Shown here one piece after another: positions 8,873 through 16,986 of a stretch of DNA of 64,000 bases. The translations under genes and the position numbers were made by a program. The stretch's first letter is position 1. Each line of letters begins with the position of its first letter. This stretch comes from Arthrobacter oryzae. Lineage in GTDB: Bacteria > Actinomycetota > Actinomycetes > Actinomycetales > Micrococcaceae. A model generated the notes under the pieces. It was not told where the DNA came from. It saw only the letters and a program-made list of their open reading frames with translations, and made no database searches. The DNA is taken from NCBI RefSeq assembly GCF_030718995.1, contig NZ_CP132204.1:2666001-2730000 (forward strand), written 5' to 3'.

Positions 8873-9628
8873 ATGAGTGAATCACGTGTGGGTCTGGTAA
8901 TCGAGGATGATCACGACATCCGTGAACTGGTGCGGGTGGTGCTGGTCCAAGCCGGGTTCGATGTCCAAGTGGCCAGCAGCGGGGCGGCAGGAGTGATCGC
9001 CGCCAAGGACCTCAATCCCGCCGTCATCACGCTGGACCTGGGCCTCCCGGACATCGACGGCTTCGAAGTGGCCCGTCAGATCAGGGAATTCTCCGACGCT
9101 TACATCGTGATGCTGACCGCCCGCGCCGAAGAACTGGACACTCTTATCGGTCTCGAATCCGGTGCGGACGACTACCTGACCAAGCCATTCCGTCCCCGGG
9201 AACTGCGCGCGCGGGTTGCCGCCATGATGCGGCGTCCGCGTTCGACGTCGGACTCCGCCGCCGGGGGCAAGGCCCCCGCCGTCGCCGCGGGGACGGGCCG
9301 GACGCTGACGCACAACGGACTCGAGTTCAGCTACGACGCCCGCACCGTGAGCGTGGACGGGCGTGAATTGCACCTGACGCGAACCGAGTTCGACCTGCTG
9401 CACGCCCTCCTGGAAGCGGGCCGGATGGTGCGGACCAAATCGGAACTGGTGAGGCGGCTGCGGGACGAACCCTACGACGTCGGAGGCTACATTTCGGAAG
9501 CCGATGAGCGGTCCGTCGAGGTGCATATGGGAAACCTCCGCAAGAAACTGGGCGACAGCCCGCAGAACCCGCGCTGGCTGCAGACGGTCCGCGGTGTCGG
9601 CTACCGGTTGGCCCCTGCTGAACGCTGA
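8873..9628 (+). CDS. OmpR/PhoB-family response regulator
   Basis: DNA-binding partner of the divergent kinase, 251 residues. The receiver domain (about 5-120) has the acidic pocket VIEDDHD, phospho-acceptor Asp55 in LDLGLPDIDGFE, the switch Thr in VMLTARAEELD and Lys in DDYLTKPFRPREL. A Gly/Ala/Pro linker (about 123-142) leads to a winged helix (LTRTEFDLLHALLEAG, EVHMGNLRKKLGD, QTVRGVGYRL). I chose ATG 8873, with GAGGGGG 5 bases upstream, over an earlier in-frame ATG at 8789 that lies upstream of the probable promoter. All phosphorylation residues are intact. Confidence 0.92.
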   Translation: MSESRVGLVIEDDHDIRELVRVVLVQAGFDVQVASSGAAGVIAAKDLNPAVITLDLGLPDIDGFEVARQIREFSDAYIVMLTARAEELDTLIGLESGADDYLTKPFRPRELRARVAAMMRRPRSTSDSAAGGKAPAVAAGTGRTLTHNGLEFSYDARTVSVDGRELHLTRTEFDLLHALLEAGRMVRTKSELVRRLRDEPYDVGGYISEADERSVEVHMGNLRKKLGDSPQNPRWLQTVRGVGYRLAPAER

Positions 9629-9697
9629 TCCGGGGAACGCTGAACCCGGGGTGCGGCCCGGCCGCTGGCTGTTGAAGGTCTAGGTGGCCGGGTACAT

Positions 9698-10099
9698 CTA
9701 GGCCGCGGCGGCTGCCGAGAGGCCGGCCACGGTCTGGTCGGTGCACGCGTCCATGCTTTCCAGGAGCGCCAGCTGAAGCCTGGGCGGCTGCTCAGCCACC
9801 GTTTCCGGGTGGGACTCCAAATGCCTCAGGATGGTTTCGAGCTCATCCGCGAGCCGGCCCAGGTACGCCGCACCCACCATCATGCTGGAGGTCTTGACGC
9901 TCAGGACGGCGTCCATGGCGGCATCCAGGTCCATGGCCTCAACTGCGTGGCGGAGCCGGTCGAGCCGTCTCGGCAGCTGCTGAATGTAACTGTTGACGAA
10001 CACGGCGCAGTACTCGGCGTCGGGCTCGAGTTCACAGCGAAGGGTCTGCAGCACGGAGGGGTCGACGTACGGGTGGCCGGCGCCATCCTGTCCATCCAT
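9698..10099 (-). CDS. Hpt-domain-like protein lacking the phospho-histidine
   Basis: A 133-residue helical protein resembling histidine phosphotransfer (Hpt) domains. The Hpt signature is roughly AHxLKGSSxxxGA; here the matching stretch, residues 65-77, reads VLSVKTSSMMVGA. The Lys-x-Ser-Ser and Gly-Ala parts and the flanking helices (LDRLRHAVEAMDLDAAMDAV, GRLADELETI) fit, but the position of the phospho-accepting His is Leu66. It therefore cannot relay phosphate in the usual way and may be a docking or sequestering partner (inference). ATG 10099 is chosen for its GGGAAGGGG ribosome site over an earlier in-frame start at 10150. It sits just downstream of, and convergent with, the response regulator. 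Confidence 0.65.
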   Translation of the reverse strand: MDGQDGAGHPYVDPSVLQTLRCELEPDAEYCAVFVNSYIQQLPRRLDRLRHAVEAMDLDAAMDAVLSVKTSSMMVGAAYLGRLADELETILRHLESHPETVAEQPPRLQLALLESMDACTDQTVAGLSAAAAA

Positions 10100-10184
10100 T
10101 GGACACCCCTTCCCTTGGCCCTGCACAACCGGGATAACGGGTGCGGCCACATCCTTGCCTCTTTACAGTAGGGCTCGCCCGCGT

Positions 10185-11399
10185 ATGGAATGCGCTTTCC
10201 GAAAAAAGTTTGCGCCAATCTTGATCAGAGTGGACCTGTTGAGCTTTAGGATCGGGACAAGTGTCTGCCGGCACCGAACTGACCTGTGGCTGTCCGGGCC
10301 ACCAGCCGATTGCGGGGACCGCTGTGTTCAGGGATTCAAGGTTTCCACCACGGGCACCGTCATAGTCGGGTCCGCCACTTTTTCCTTCAAAACAGCGGCC
10401 TCCGGTGCCTTCAGCACGTCCATCACCCTGCCGGTTGCGGCCCCTGGACCGCTGACCATCACAGCGAAGACGTCCTCCATCAAAGCCTCATCCGTTTTCA
10501 CCCTCACTTCCTCCGCTCCCGCCATCCCTCCCGTCAGCACGGCTGCGCTCCGCTTCGGGGTGGCAACGGCGGGCGGCCCGCTGGCCAGTGCCGAACTGGA
10601 TGAAGTGTCACAGCTTGCGGGGGAAAGCCCGTCGAGCGTCCTGTTCTACAAGGACTTCCTGCAGGCTCCGCCCATCACCGAGATGAACGCCGTGCGGGCG
10701 CGCGGAGCCGTCCCGCTGGTCACGTGGGAGCCGTGGGCATGGGGCGGCGGGCTCTCGCAGCCTGCCTACGCTCTTGACCGGATCGCGGCGGGCGACTTTG
10801 ACGCCTACATTACGCAGTGGGGTCAGGCGCTCGCGTCCTGGGGCCAGCCCGTCCAGTTGAGGTTCGCGCACGAAATGAATGGCAACTGGTACCCGTGGGC
10901 GGAGGGCGTGAACGGCAACCAGTCCGGTGACTACGTGCAGGCCTGGCGGCATGTGCATGATGTGGTGGCGGCCACCGGCGCCAGCAACGTGTCCTGGATA
11001 TGGAGCCCGAATGTTCCGTACTTTGGCTCGACCGACATTGCGGGGCTGTTCCCGGGCGCCAGCTACGTGGACGTCGTGGCCCTCGACGGGTACAACTGGG
11101 GCGCCTCCGCGTCGTGGAGCAGCTGGTTTTCGCCCCAGGACCTCTTCGCACCCGGGATAGCCCAGCTACGGACACGCGCGCCCGGCGTCCCCATCCTGAT
11201 CGCCGAGACCGCATCCGCTGAGGCCGGCGGCTCCAAGGCGCAGTGGAACACCGATCTGGTGAGCTACCTGGCAGCCCAGCCGGACGTGGTGGGCTTCGTC
11301 TGGTTCCACCTGCAGAAGGAAACGGACTGGCGCATCAACAGCAGCGACTCATCGGCGGCAGCGTTCAAAGCCGCGCTGGGGTCCCGCCGGGTGCCGTAG
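10185..11399 (+). CDS. beta-mannanase-like (GH26-type) domain protein, 5' end doubtful
   Basis: From about 10335 the frame encodes one Ser/Thr/Ala-rich beta-sandwich-like module (TGTVIVGSATFSFKTAASG), then from about 10540 a TIM-barrel like GH26 beta-mannanases: VLFYKDFLQ, RGAVPLVTWEPWAWG, the acid/base motif RFAHEMNGNWYPW, WIWSPNV and the nucleophile-region motif ILIAETAS. The catalytic barrel looks intact. The first residues from ATG 10185 (MECAFRKKFAPILIR) form no signal peptide and are Cys/Arg-rich and unlike the rest, so an export signal and probably further repeats appear lost. Alternatives are a GTG at 10230 or a 5'-truncated pseudogene. The intact barrel frame is certain; expression is not. 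Confidence 0.6.
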   Translation: MECAFRKKFAPILIRVDLLSFRIGTSVCRHRTDLWLSGPPADCGDRCVQGFKVSTTGTVIVGSATFSFKTAASGAFSTSITLPVAAPGPLTITAKTSSIKASSVFTLTSSAPAIPPVSTAALRFGVATAGGPLASAELDEVSQLAGESPSSVLFYKDFLQAPPITEMNAVRARGAVPLVTWEPWAWGGGLSQPAYALDRIAAGDFDAYITQWGQALASWGQPVQLRFAHEMNGNWYPWAEGVNGNQSGDYVQAWRHVHDVVAATGASNVSWIWSPNVPYFGSTDIAGLFPGASYVDVVALDGYNWGASASWSSWFSPQDLFAPGIAQLRTRAPGVPILIAETASAEAGGSKAQWNTDLVSYLAAQPDVVGFVWFHLQKETDWRINSSDSSAAAFKAALGSRRVP

Positions 11400-11413
11400 C
11401 TGCCGGGTCGCGG

Positions 11414-11833
11414 TCAGGCCAGGAACTGCTCCAGCTGCTCTTCCAGGGCAGAAGCGTCCTTCAGCTCGCATTCCCAGACGGTGAGCACCTTCCAGCCGGA
11501 CGCCTCGAGGAGCCGGCGCTGTTCGGCGTCGCGGTTCCTGGTGCGCGTCCGCTTCGCTTCCCAGAACTCCGCGTTGGCCTTGGGCGCGTGCTGCCCCGCC
11601 TTGCAGTCGTGGAAATGCCAGAAGCAGCCGTTGACGAAGATGACCTTGTGCCGTCCGGCGAACACCAAATCGGGGTTCCCCGGGAGCTTGCCGCCGCGCG
11701 CGCTGCCGTGCAAACGGTAGCGGTATCCTTTCGCGTGCAGGAGGCTGCGCACCAGCAGCTCCGGCTTCGTGTTCTTGCCCCGGATCCGGGACATGTTCCA
11801 GCTGCGACGTTCGGGAGTCAGCTGGTCAGCCAT
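11414..11833 (-). CDS. vsr: Very-short-patch repair (Vsr) endonuclease
   Basis: DNA mismatch endonuclease of 139 residues. In characterised Vsr proteins it nicks beside T:G mismatches made by deamination of 5-methylcytosine. Seen: the N-terminal signature MSRIRGKNTKPE, the metal-binding core NPDLVFAGRHKVIFVNGCFW (with Asp in PDLVF) and CFWHFHDC, and the C-terminal GWKVLTVWECEL. The length is normal for the family. Vsr genes normally sit beside a cytosine-5 methyltransferase; none is within this window, so this copy is an orphan here. It ends 14 bases beyond the convergent mannanase-like gene. Confidence 0.92.
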   Translation of the reverse strand: MADQLTPERRSWNMSRIRGKNTKPELLVRSLLHAKGYRYRLHGSARGGKLPGNPDLVFAGRHKVIFVNGCFWHFHDCKAGQHAPKANAEFWEAKRTRTRNRDAEQRRLLEASGWKVLTVWECELKDASALEEQLEQFLA

Positions 11834-11859
11834 AAATCAAGTCTAGGCGGCCGCAGTCC

Positions 11860-12294
11860 CTAGATTTCCCGCTCCGGATGTTCCCCGAACTGGAAGTGCC
11901 GTCCGCTGACAGAGACCGGCTCGATCTCGACGTAGAAGTCCTTCAGCGTGGGCACCCAGGGCTTCAATCCGAGTGATTCCGCGGCCGCGATATCCGCGGA
12001 CTGGTCAAGGACCCGCGCCGTTCCGCGAAGTACCACTGACCAGGCCTCGTCGGACATGATGCCGTCCGTCTCAAAGAGGACTTTGGCATTGATCGTTAGC
12101 TCCGCAAGCTTGTTTCCCGGAGCGGTCCGGAGGTAGAGCTTCCGGTCGCTCACGGCGTAGTTGACCGGAAAGATATCCGGTTCACCGGCTACGGTCACTA
12201 CCAGCCGACCATGCTTGGTGCCCTCGATGAGCTTCCACGACTGGTCATCGTCAAGATTGAGAATGGGATTGCCGTCTGCGTGTGTGAACATCAT
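11860..12294 (-). CDS. pyridoxamine 5'-phosphate oxidase-family FMN protein
   Basis: A 144-residue split-barrel flavoprotein of the PNPOx-like family, which binds FMN or F420 and usually performs small redox reactions on unknown substrates. Seen: the N-terminal helix LDDDQSWKLIEGTKHGRLVVT, the strand pair GEPDIFPVNYAVSDRKLYLRT, and KVLFETDGI then WSVVLRGTARVL. Two adjacent ATGs (12294 and 12291) could serve as start. It stands alone between vsr and bsaP on the same strand. The substrate cannot be told from sequence. Confidence 0.8.
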   Translation of the reverse strand: MMFTHADGNPILNLDDDQSWKLIEGTKHGRLVVTVAGEPDIFPVNYAVSDRKLYLRTAPGNKLAELTINAKVLFETDGIMSDEAWSVVLRGTARVLDQSADIAAAESLGLKPWVPTLKDFYVEIEPVSVSGRHFQFGEHPEREI

Positions 12295-12334
12295 GTGCTC
12301 ATTGTTCAGCCAGTGGCAGGCGTTGGCCAGTGTC

Positions 12335-12574
12335 TTAAGGACGCATTCTCATTTCGGTGGAGCCGTGCCGGGAGCATTCAGCCGTCCAGCCTGTCGGGGT
12401 GACCTGGACTTTCATGCGGCGCCGGCAGGCGGCGCAGTAGCGCGGCGGTTCCAGCGTGAGGCGTTCGCGGCAGCGGCGGTGAACGTCCGACGTCGGGCCG
12501 GCGCCGCCGTCGGACGGCTCGCCGCAGTGCCCGCAAAACCCGGCGGTGGTTGAGTCTTGTGAAACCCCGGTCAT
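12335..12574 (-). CDS. bsaP: BsaP, biotin synthase auxiliary protein
   Basis: A 79-residue cysteine-rich protein encoded directly after bioB. BsaP is the actinobacterial helper protein required for biotin synthase activity, proposed to support its Fe-S cluster. Seen: FCGHCGEP near the N-terminus, RRCRERL in the middle, [12 protein letters not shown] and a further Cys near the end (TAECSRHG), i.e. a compact zinc- or iron-binding arrangement. Its ATG overlaps the bioB TGA (ATGA), the hallmark of translational coupling. The frame continues upstream across bioB, but that part is a shadow. Confidence 0.85.
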   Translation of the reverse strand: MTGVSQDSTTAGFCGHCGEPSDGGAGPTSDVHRRCRERLTLEPPRYCAACRRRMKVQVTPTGWTAECSRHGSTEMRMRP

Positions 12575-13605
12575 AGTGTTTTCTGGAGTTCCTTGATGGG
12601 CATGTTCAGTTCGACCAGCAGGTTCAGGTCCGCGGTGGCGGGGCGGCCCAGGGTGGTGAGATAGTTGCCGACGATGACGGCGTTGATGCCTCCGAGGAGT
12701 CCTTCGCGGGTGCCGAGGTCGCCGAGGGTCAGTTCCCGGCCGCCGGCGTAGCGGAGCACGGTCCGGGGCATGGCGAGGCGGAATGCGGCGATGGCGCGGA
12801 GGGCGTCCTTGCCGTCCATGATGCCCTGGTTTTCGAGCGGGGTGCCGGGGCGGGGGTTGAGGAAGTTCAGCGGGACCTCGTGGGGTTCCAGGGCGGCGAG
12901 CTGGGCGGCAAGTTCGGCGCGCTGTTCCAGGGTCTCGCCCATCCCGATCAGGGCACCGCAGCAGAGCTCCATGCCAGCGGCCTTCACCATGTTGCAGGTC
13001 TCCAGCCGTTCTTCGTAGCTGTGGGTGGTGACGACTTCGGGGAAGTAGCTGCGGGCGGTTTCGAGGTTGTGGTTGTAGCGGTGCACACCCCACTCCGCGA
13101 GCTGGTCCACTTGGCGCTGGGTGAGCATGCCCAGGGAGCAGGCGATGTTGATGTCCACGGCTTCGTTGATGCGGTCGATCGCGAACTTGATCTGGTTCAT
13201 CAGCTTGATGTCGGGGCCGCGGACGGCGGCGACGATGCAGAATTCGGTGGCCCCGGTGGCGGCGGTTTCCTTCGCGGCCTTGACCAGTTCCGGGATGTCG
13301 AGCCAGACGCCTCTTACCGGGCTGTCAAAGAGGCCGGACTGGCTGCAGAAGTGGCAGTCCTCGGGGCAGCCGCCGGTCTTGATGGAGATGATGCCTTCGA
13401 CCTCGACGTCCTCGCCGCAGTGCTTCAGGCGGACTTCGTGGGCCAGTTGCAGGGCGGCGGGAAGGGCTGCGTCCGGGAGGCGGAGGACTTCCTCGAGCTG
13501 CGACTGGGTCAGGCCGACGCCGTCTTCGAGGACCTGCCTGCGGGCTGTTTCGAGGATTGGGTAGGTTGTGTTGTCGCTTGTGGCGAGGCTTGCCTGAATC
13601 GTCAT
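12571..13605 (-). CDS. bioB: Biotin synthase BioB
   Basis: Radical SAM enzyme that inserts sulfur into dethiobiotin, the last step of biotin synthesis. It has 344 residues, normal for the family. Seen: the radical-SAM cluster motif [12 protein letters not shown] (CxxxCxxC), IISIKTGG just before it, [27 protein letters not shown], and [15 protein letters not shown] 13605 is preceded by AAAGGA. No bioA, bioD or bioF is nearby, so this pair is separate from the other biotin genes or the strain relies on imported precursor (inference). Confidence 0.96.
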   Translation of the reverse strand: MTIQASLATSDNTTYPILETARRQVLEDGVGLTQSQLEEVLRLPDAALPAALQLAHEVRLKHCGEDVEVEGIISIKTGGCPEDCHFCSQSGLFDSPVRGVWLDIPELVKAAKETAATGATEFCIVAAVRGPDIKLMNQIKFAIDRINEAVDINIACSLGMLTQRQVDQLAEWGVHRYNHNLETARSYFPEVVTTHSYEERLETCNMVKAAGMELCCGALIGMGETLEQRAELAAQLAALEPHEVPLNFLNPRPGTPLENQGIMDGKDALRAIAAFRLAMPRTVLRYAGGRELTLGDLGTREGLLGGINAVIVGNYLTTLGRPATADLNLLVELNMPIKELQKTL

Positions 13606-13897
13606 CGATGGGATCCTTTTGCGGGTTCGGCTGGTCTTCTCTGACGCTAGTTCGGCTTTTTGTTGTCGTTTTTGTGGGGAATCAACAAAGGGTTGGCGTT
13701 GACGTTGAGGGAGGAGGGCAGCTGTGGTCCATTCCGGCGATATGACTTTTCATCGGTGGTCCTGAGTGGTAAACCGGGAGAGTTGCCTGTGGATAACTTT
13801 GAGCATCAATGTGTGACCTCAGTTACCCTTTAATCGTTGTCCGGAATTGGTGCCGGGCGGCTCGGACGTCTTGAAACTATCGGGGGAATAGCTGCCC
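13606..13897. other. intergenic region between bioB and the DUF6318 gene
   Basis: This 292-base divergent spacer holds the bioB leader and the promoter of the lipoprotein gene. It is more AT-rich than its neighbours, with T-runs at 13650-13680 and a TTGAGC...TTTAAT stretch around 13799-13835 that could be a forward promoter. I found no convincing biotin-repressor palindrome, RNA gene or terminator in it. Confidence 0.4.
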
Positions 13898-14551
13898 ATG
13901 ACATCTCGTACTTCTGCTTTTGCGCAGTGGCGCTATTCCGCCGCCGCAGTTTTCGCCGCTTCGGTGCTGGTGCTCTCGGCGTGCAACGGGGGCGGCAGTC
14001 CCCAGGGAACTGGCGGAGCTTCGGAGTCTGCGGCCGCGTCAGCGTCGGCAAGTCCCTCGCCGAGCGCCACGCCCACCCCGTCCGCCGTGTACAAGCCGGC
14101 CGACGCCAAGGGCAAAGCGCAGAACGTTCCCGTTCCGGTGCTGCCCGACGCGGCCAAGGCTGAGACGAAGGAGGGGCTGGAGGCTTTCGCGAAGTACTGG
14201 TACGCGACCCTTAGCTATGCGTACGAAACGGGCGACACGTCCCTTGTGAAGAATGCCAGCGGGCCTGATTGTGTTTTCTGCAGTGGTCTTGCGGGTGGAG
14301 TTGAGAGCGCCTGGCGAGACGGTAGGTGGATTGAAGGCGGAACCATTGAAACTCCTTCGATAACAGTGCAGTACTCTCCAAGTTCCGCTTCCCAAGCAAC
14401 AATTCAGGTGCTTCAGAAGCAAATTGGTATTCGCAAACCGGATGGCAGTCTTTATCAGGAACCCACGAAGGCCACGAATACAGGAAGTCACGCGACGGCT
14501 ACCTACGGTGCAAAAGGGTGGATCATCAGCGACCTCGGGCTGATTCGGTAA
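13898..14551 (+). CDS. DUF6318 family lipoprotein
   Basis: Secreted lipoprotein of 217 residues with a signal peptide and lipobox (FAASVLVLSAC, Cys at residue 29), then a Ser/Ala/Pro-rich linker (about 35-62) and a globular domain typical of DUF6318 (NVPVPVLPDAAK, EGLEAFAKYWYATLSYAYETGD, a CxxC in DCVFCSGL, IGIRKPDGSLYQEPT, TYGAKGWIISDLGLI). The family is known from Arthrobacter relatives and has no established function; the fold recalls small surface-associated NTF2-like domains (guess). The 3' half (from about 14210) has clearly lower GC than the 5' half. Confidence 0.8.
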   Translation: MTSRTSAFAQWRYSAAAVFAASVLVLSACNGGGSPQGTGGASESAAASASASPSPSATPTPSAVYKPADAKGKAQNVPVPVLPDAAKAETKEGLEAFAKYWYATLSYAYETGDTSLVKNASGPDCVFCSGLAGGVESAWRDGRWIEGGTIETPSITVQYSPSSASQATIQVLQKQIGIRKPDGSLYQEPTKATNTGSHATATYGAKGWIISDLGLIR

Positions 14552-14554
14552 ATC

Positions 14555-15490
14555 ATGGGCTGGGCCAACAAGCTGTCGGTTGCCGTTGCGCTTTCCATGG
14601 CTGTCATCGCTGGAACCTCGTCGCCATCGCGCGCAGACGACCCACCAATTGATATTGGCTACGAAGAAACTGCTATCGCCATTGGTGCCGATGATTGGAC
14701 CGTTGATCCGTCAACAGGCAAGGTCGTCGCCCGGGAACCTGGTGCCCCCACTGCGGACCCCAACCAGTACAAATACGAACTCCAGTGCCACTTGGGCGGA
14801 GCGGATTTCGACACTCCGTGTTTGGCGCGACAGTTGGAATGCAAGAACGGCCCCGACGGCAAAGAAGGAATCCCGGTCGTGTGGCTGAAAGCGCCTAAGG
14901 GAATCCCGAACCCAGTCTGGACCTTTCACTCAGGTCCAACCTGTCTTTTCGACCCCAGGCCAGAAGACTTGCTTCCCCGCATCGCGGCGATGATCCAAAG
15001 CGAGTTCCAGAAGCTTCCCGTAGCCGCAGGAACCGTCACGGCCCAGCCGAGCCCACATACCCTACGCGGAGCCGAGACGAACTTCTTTACGGACTCGGCA
15101 GAGCAGACGTTCGACGTCACCATCCTGGCCCAGAAGGTCCAGGTGGTGGCGACCCCTGTCCAGTACACGTGGAACTACGGCGACGGCACGACGTTCGGGC
15201 CGCAGCAGTCGGCCGGCGGCCCCCTCCCGCAGGACCGGTGGGGCGAAAAGACCCGCACTAGCCACGTCTACACGCAGACCGGCGACTATCAAGTGGTGCT
15301 GACAACCCATTTCCAGGGAACATACTCGGTCAACAACGGCCCGCCGCTGCCCATCCCCGGCCAAGGACAGTTCAGTTCGCCGCCGCAGACCATCAGCGTG
15401 TGGCGCTCCATCACGCGAAACTACGCCGATGACTGCATCGCGAACCCCCAAGGCCAGGGCTGCCCGGGAGTGACAGCCCCAGCCCCGTGA
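14555..15490 (+). CDS. secreted PKD-like domain protein
   Basis: A 311-residue exported protein starting 3 bases after the DUF6318 stop, so co-transcribed. It has a signal peptide (LSVAVALSMAVIAGTSSPSRA), a Cys-containing middle region (LQCHLGGADFDTPCLARQLEC) and a C-terminal PKD-like beta-sandwich with the hallmark YTWNYGDGTTFG and SHVYTQTGDYQVVLTT. There is no anchor, so it is probably released or held by partner proteins. The 5' two-thirds have lower GC than the PKD-coding end, continuing the composition shift of the preceding gene. The function is unknown; the pair may form a surface module. Confidence 0.75.
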   Translation: MGWANKLSVAVALSMAVIAGTSSPSRADDPPIDIGYEETAIAIGADDWTVDPSTGKVVAREPGAPTADPNQYKYELQCHLGGADFDTPCLARQLECKNGPDGKEGIPVVWLKAPKGIPNPVWTFHSGPTCLFDPRPEDLLPRIAAMIQSEFQKLPVAAGTVTAQPSPHTLRGAETNFFTDSAEQTFDVTILAQKVQVVATPVQYTWNYGDGTTFGPQQSAGGPLPQDRWGEKTRTSHVYTQTGDYQVVLTTHFQGTYSVNNGPPLPIPGQGQFSSPPQTISVWRSITRNYADDCIANPQGQGCPGVTAPAP

Positions 15491-15503
15491 ACAATTTGCC
15501 GGC

Positions 15504-16814
15504 TCAGGACTGCAGTTCCCGGTCCACTCGTTCCATCCGCGCCCGCACTAACTGAAACCGCGGATCACCCGGTCCGATGAGGCTCGCCATGGCCGCGGCC
15601 GCTTCGGTGTCCGACGCGCCCATGTCGCTCGCGCACCACCGCAGCATGAGTTGGACGTCTCCGCTGGAGCGGACCGAGGCGCCAACAGCTTCATTGAGTT
15701 CGTCCCGCATCAGCTCGACGGACAGGTTGGTCGAACGGTTGAGCAGCTTCGCGGGGTAGGCGGCCAGCGCTTCGGCCACCCTTCCGTTTCGCAAATGGTC
15801 GGCGACCACGGATACGTCCGTGGTCACGCGGATAACCGACGAGAAACGGTAAGGGTTGGGTTCCACCACGTTGCCCAGGACGCTTCGGATCCGATGCATT
15901 TCGGTCCTGATCGCCGTGGCGGCGCCGTCCTCGCCATGAAGCTGATACGCCAGTTCATCGGCGCTCCACCCCTGGGTCCGGGAGGCCAGGAGCGCCAGGA
16001 TCTCGGCGCGGCGCAGCGTCAGCGGGAGCCGCGCGCCGCCGTCGAGCTCGGCACTCGGTTTGTCACCCAACAAAGTCAGCAGCAGCGTGGAACGCACCCC
16101 GCCCGTATGCGTGCCACCGCTCTGCTGCCTGGCGGCCGGAGCGCCGGACGACTTCAGCAGCTCCTCAGCCAGCCGCACCCCGCAACGCACCATGCGCAGG
16201 CTGTCCGGTGTCACGGATTCGAAGGGGCCGGACACGTCCAGTACCCCCACCACTTCTCCGGTGTACGGATCGCGGATGGGTGCAGCTGTACATGCCCAGT
16301 CGTGATGGGTACGCACCAGGTGTTCGGCAGAGAACAACTGCGCCGGCGCGCCGGTCACGAGGGCCTCGCTGATGGCGTTGGTCCCGACCCCCGCTTCGGA
16401 CCAGTCGGCCCCCTCGACGAACTCCAAGGAGTCGGCCAGCCTCAGCGCTTGCCGGCTCCCCACCCGCCACAGCACTTCACCCTGCCGATCGGTGACGATC
16501 AGCAGGTGGCGGCCCGCGGCGGACTCGTCAGCCAGCAACTGGGACAACGCCGGCATCACCGTGGCCAGGCGGTGCCCGGCGCTGAGCGAGCGCGCCTCGG
16601 ACACGTCGTGCCGGTGAACCGGCCTGTGCTGGTCAGGGTCGATGCCCAGCGCCAGCGAACGCTGCCAGGACTTGATCAGGGACGGAGAAATTGACGGATC
16701 AGGACTGCCCGAGATCGTGGCTTCATGGGCCTTGCGCAACGTGCGGGCGTACTCCGCAGGAGCAGTAAACCTCAGGTCGGGAAGATGGGTGATCGCGCCG
16801 GTGCCCGTCCGCAT
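15504..16814 (-). CDS. GAF-domain transcriptional regulator (AcoR-like, without AAA+ domain)
   Basis: A 436-residue regulator with an N-terminal GAF-type sensor like that of AcoR/sigma-54 activators (ISPSLIKSWQRSLALGIDPDQ, LLIVTDRQGEVLWRVG, GADWSEAGVGTNAISEAL, HDWACTAAPIRDPYTGEVVGVLDVSG), but no ATPase domain follows. The C-terminal part resembles a winged-helix module (LTLRRAEILALLASRTQGWSADELAYQL). ATG 16814 is preferred over a TTG two codons earlier because GGGAGA sits 8 bases upstream. It is divergent from the monooxygenase and dehydrogenase genes, which are its likely targets; such regulators often control alcohol, acetoin or butanediol catabolism. Confidence 0.8.
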   Translation of the reverse strand: MRTGTGAITHLPDLRFTAPAEYARTLRKAHEATISGSPDPSISPSLIKSWQRSLALGIDPDQHRPVHRHDVSEARSLSAGHRLATVMPALSQLLADESAAGRHLLIVTDRQGEVLWRVGSRQALRLADSLEFVEGADWSEAGVGTNAISEALVTGAPAQLFSAEHLVRTHHDWACTAAPIRDPYTGEVVGVLDVSGPFESVTPDSLRMVRCGVRLAEELLKSSGAPAARQQSGGTHTGGVRSTLLLTLLGDKPSAELDGGARLPLTLRRAEILALLASRTQGWSADELAYQLHGEDGAATAIRTEMHRIRSVLGNVVEPNPYRFSSVIRVTTDVSVVADHLRNGRVAEALAAYPAKLLNRSTNLSVELMRDELNEAVGASVRSSGDVQLMLRWCASDMGASDTEAAAAMASLIGPGDPRFQLVRARMERVDRELQS

Positions 16815-16986
16815 CCGCAATCTCCCAACTCGTCATCGAATCGTGCCGGACCGCCCGAAAAACCGGGAAGGGGGCCGTGTCACTCGATTGTAACCCCCGG
16901 CGCCTTTTACTTGTGATGCGGGTCACGGGCCGGTCGTCGCGAGGCGGACCGGGCACGGCCCACTGTCAGCAACGAAAAGAGGAATC

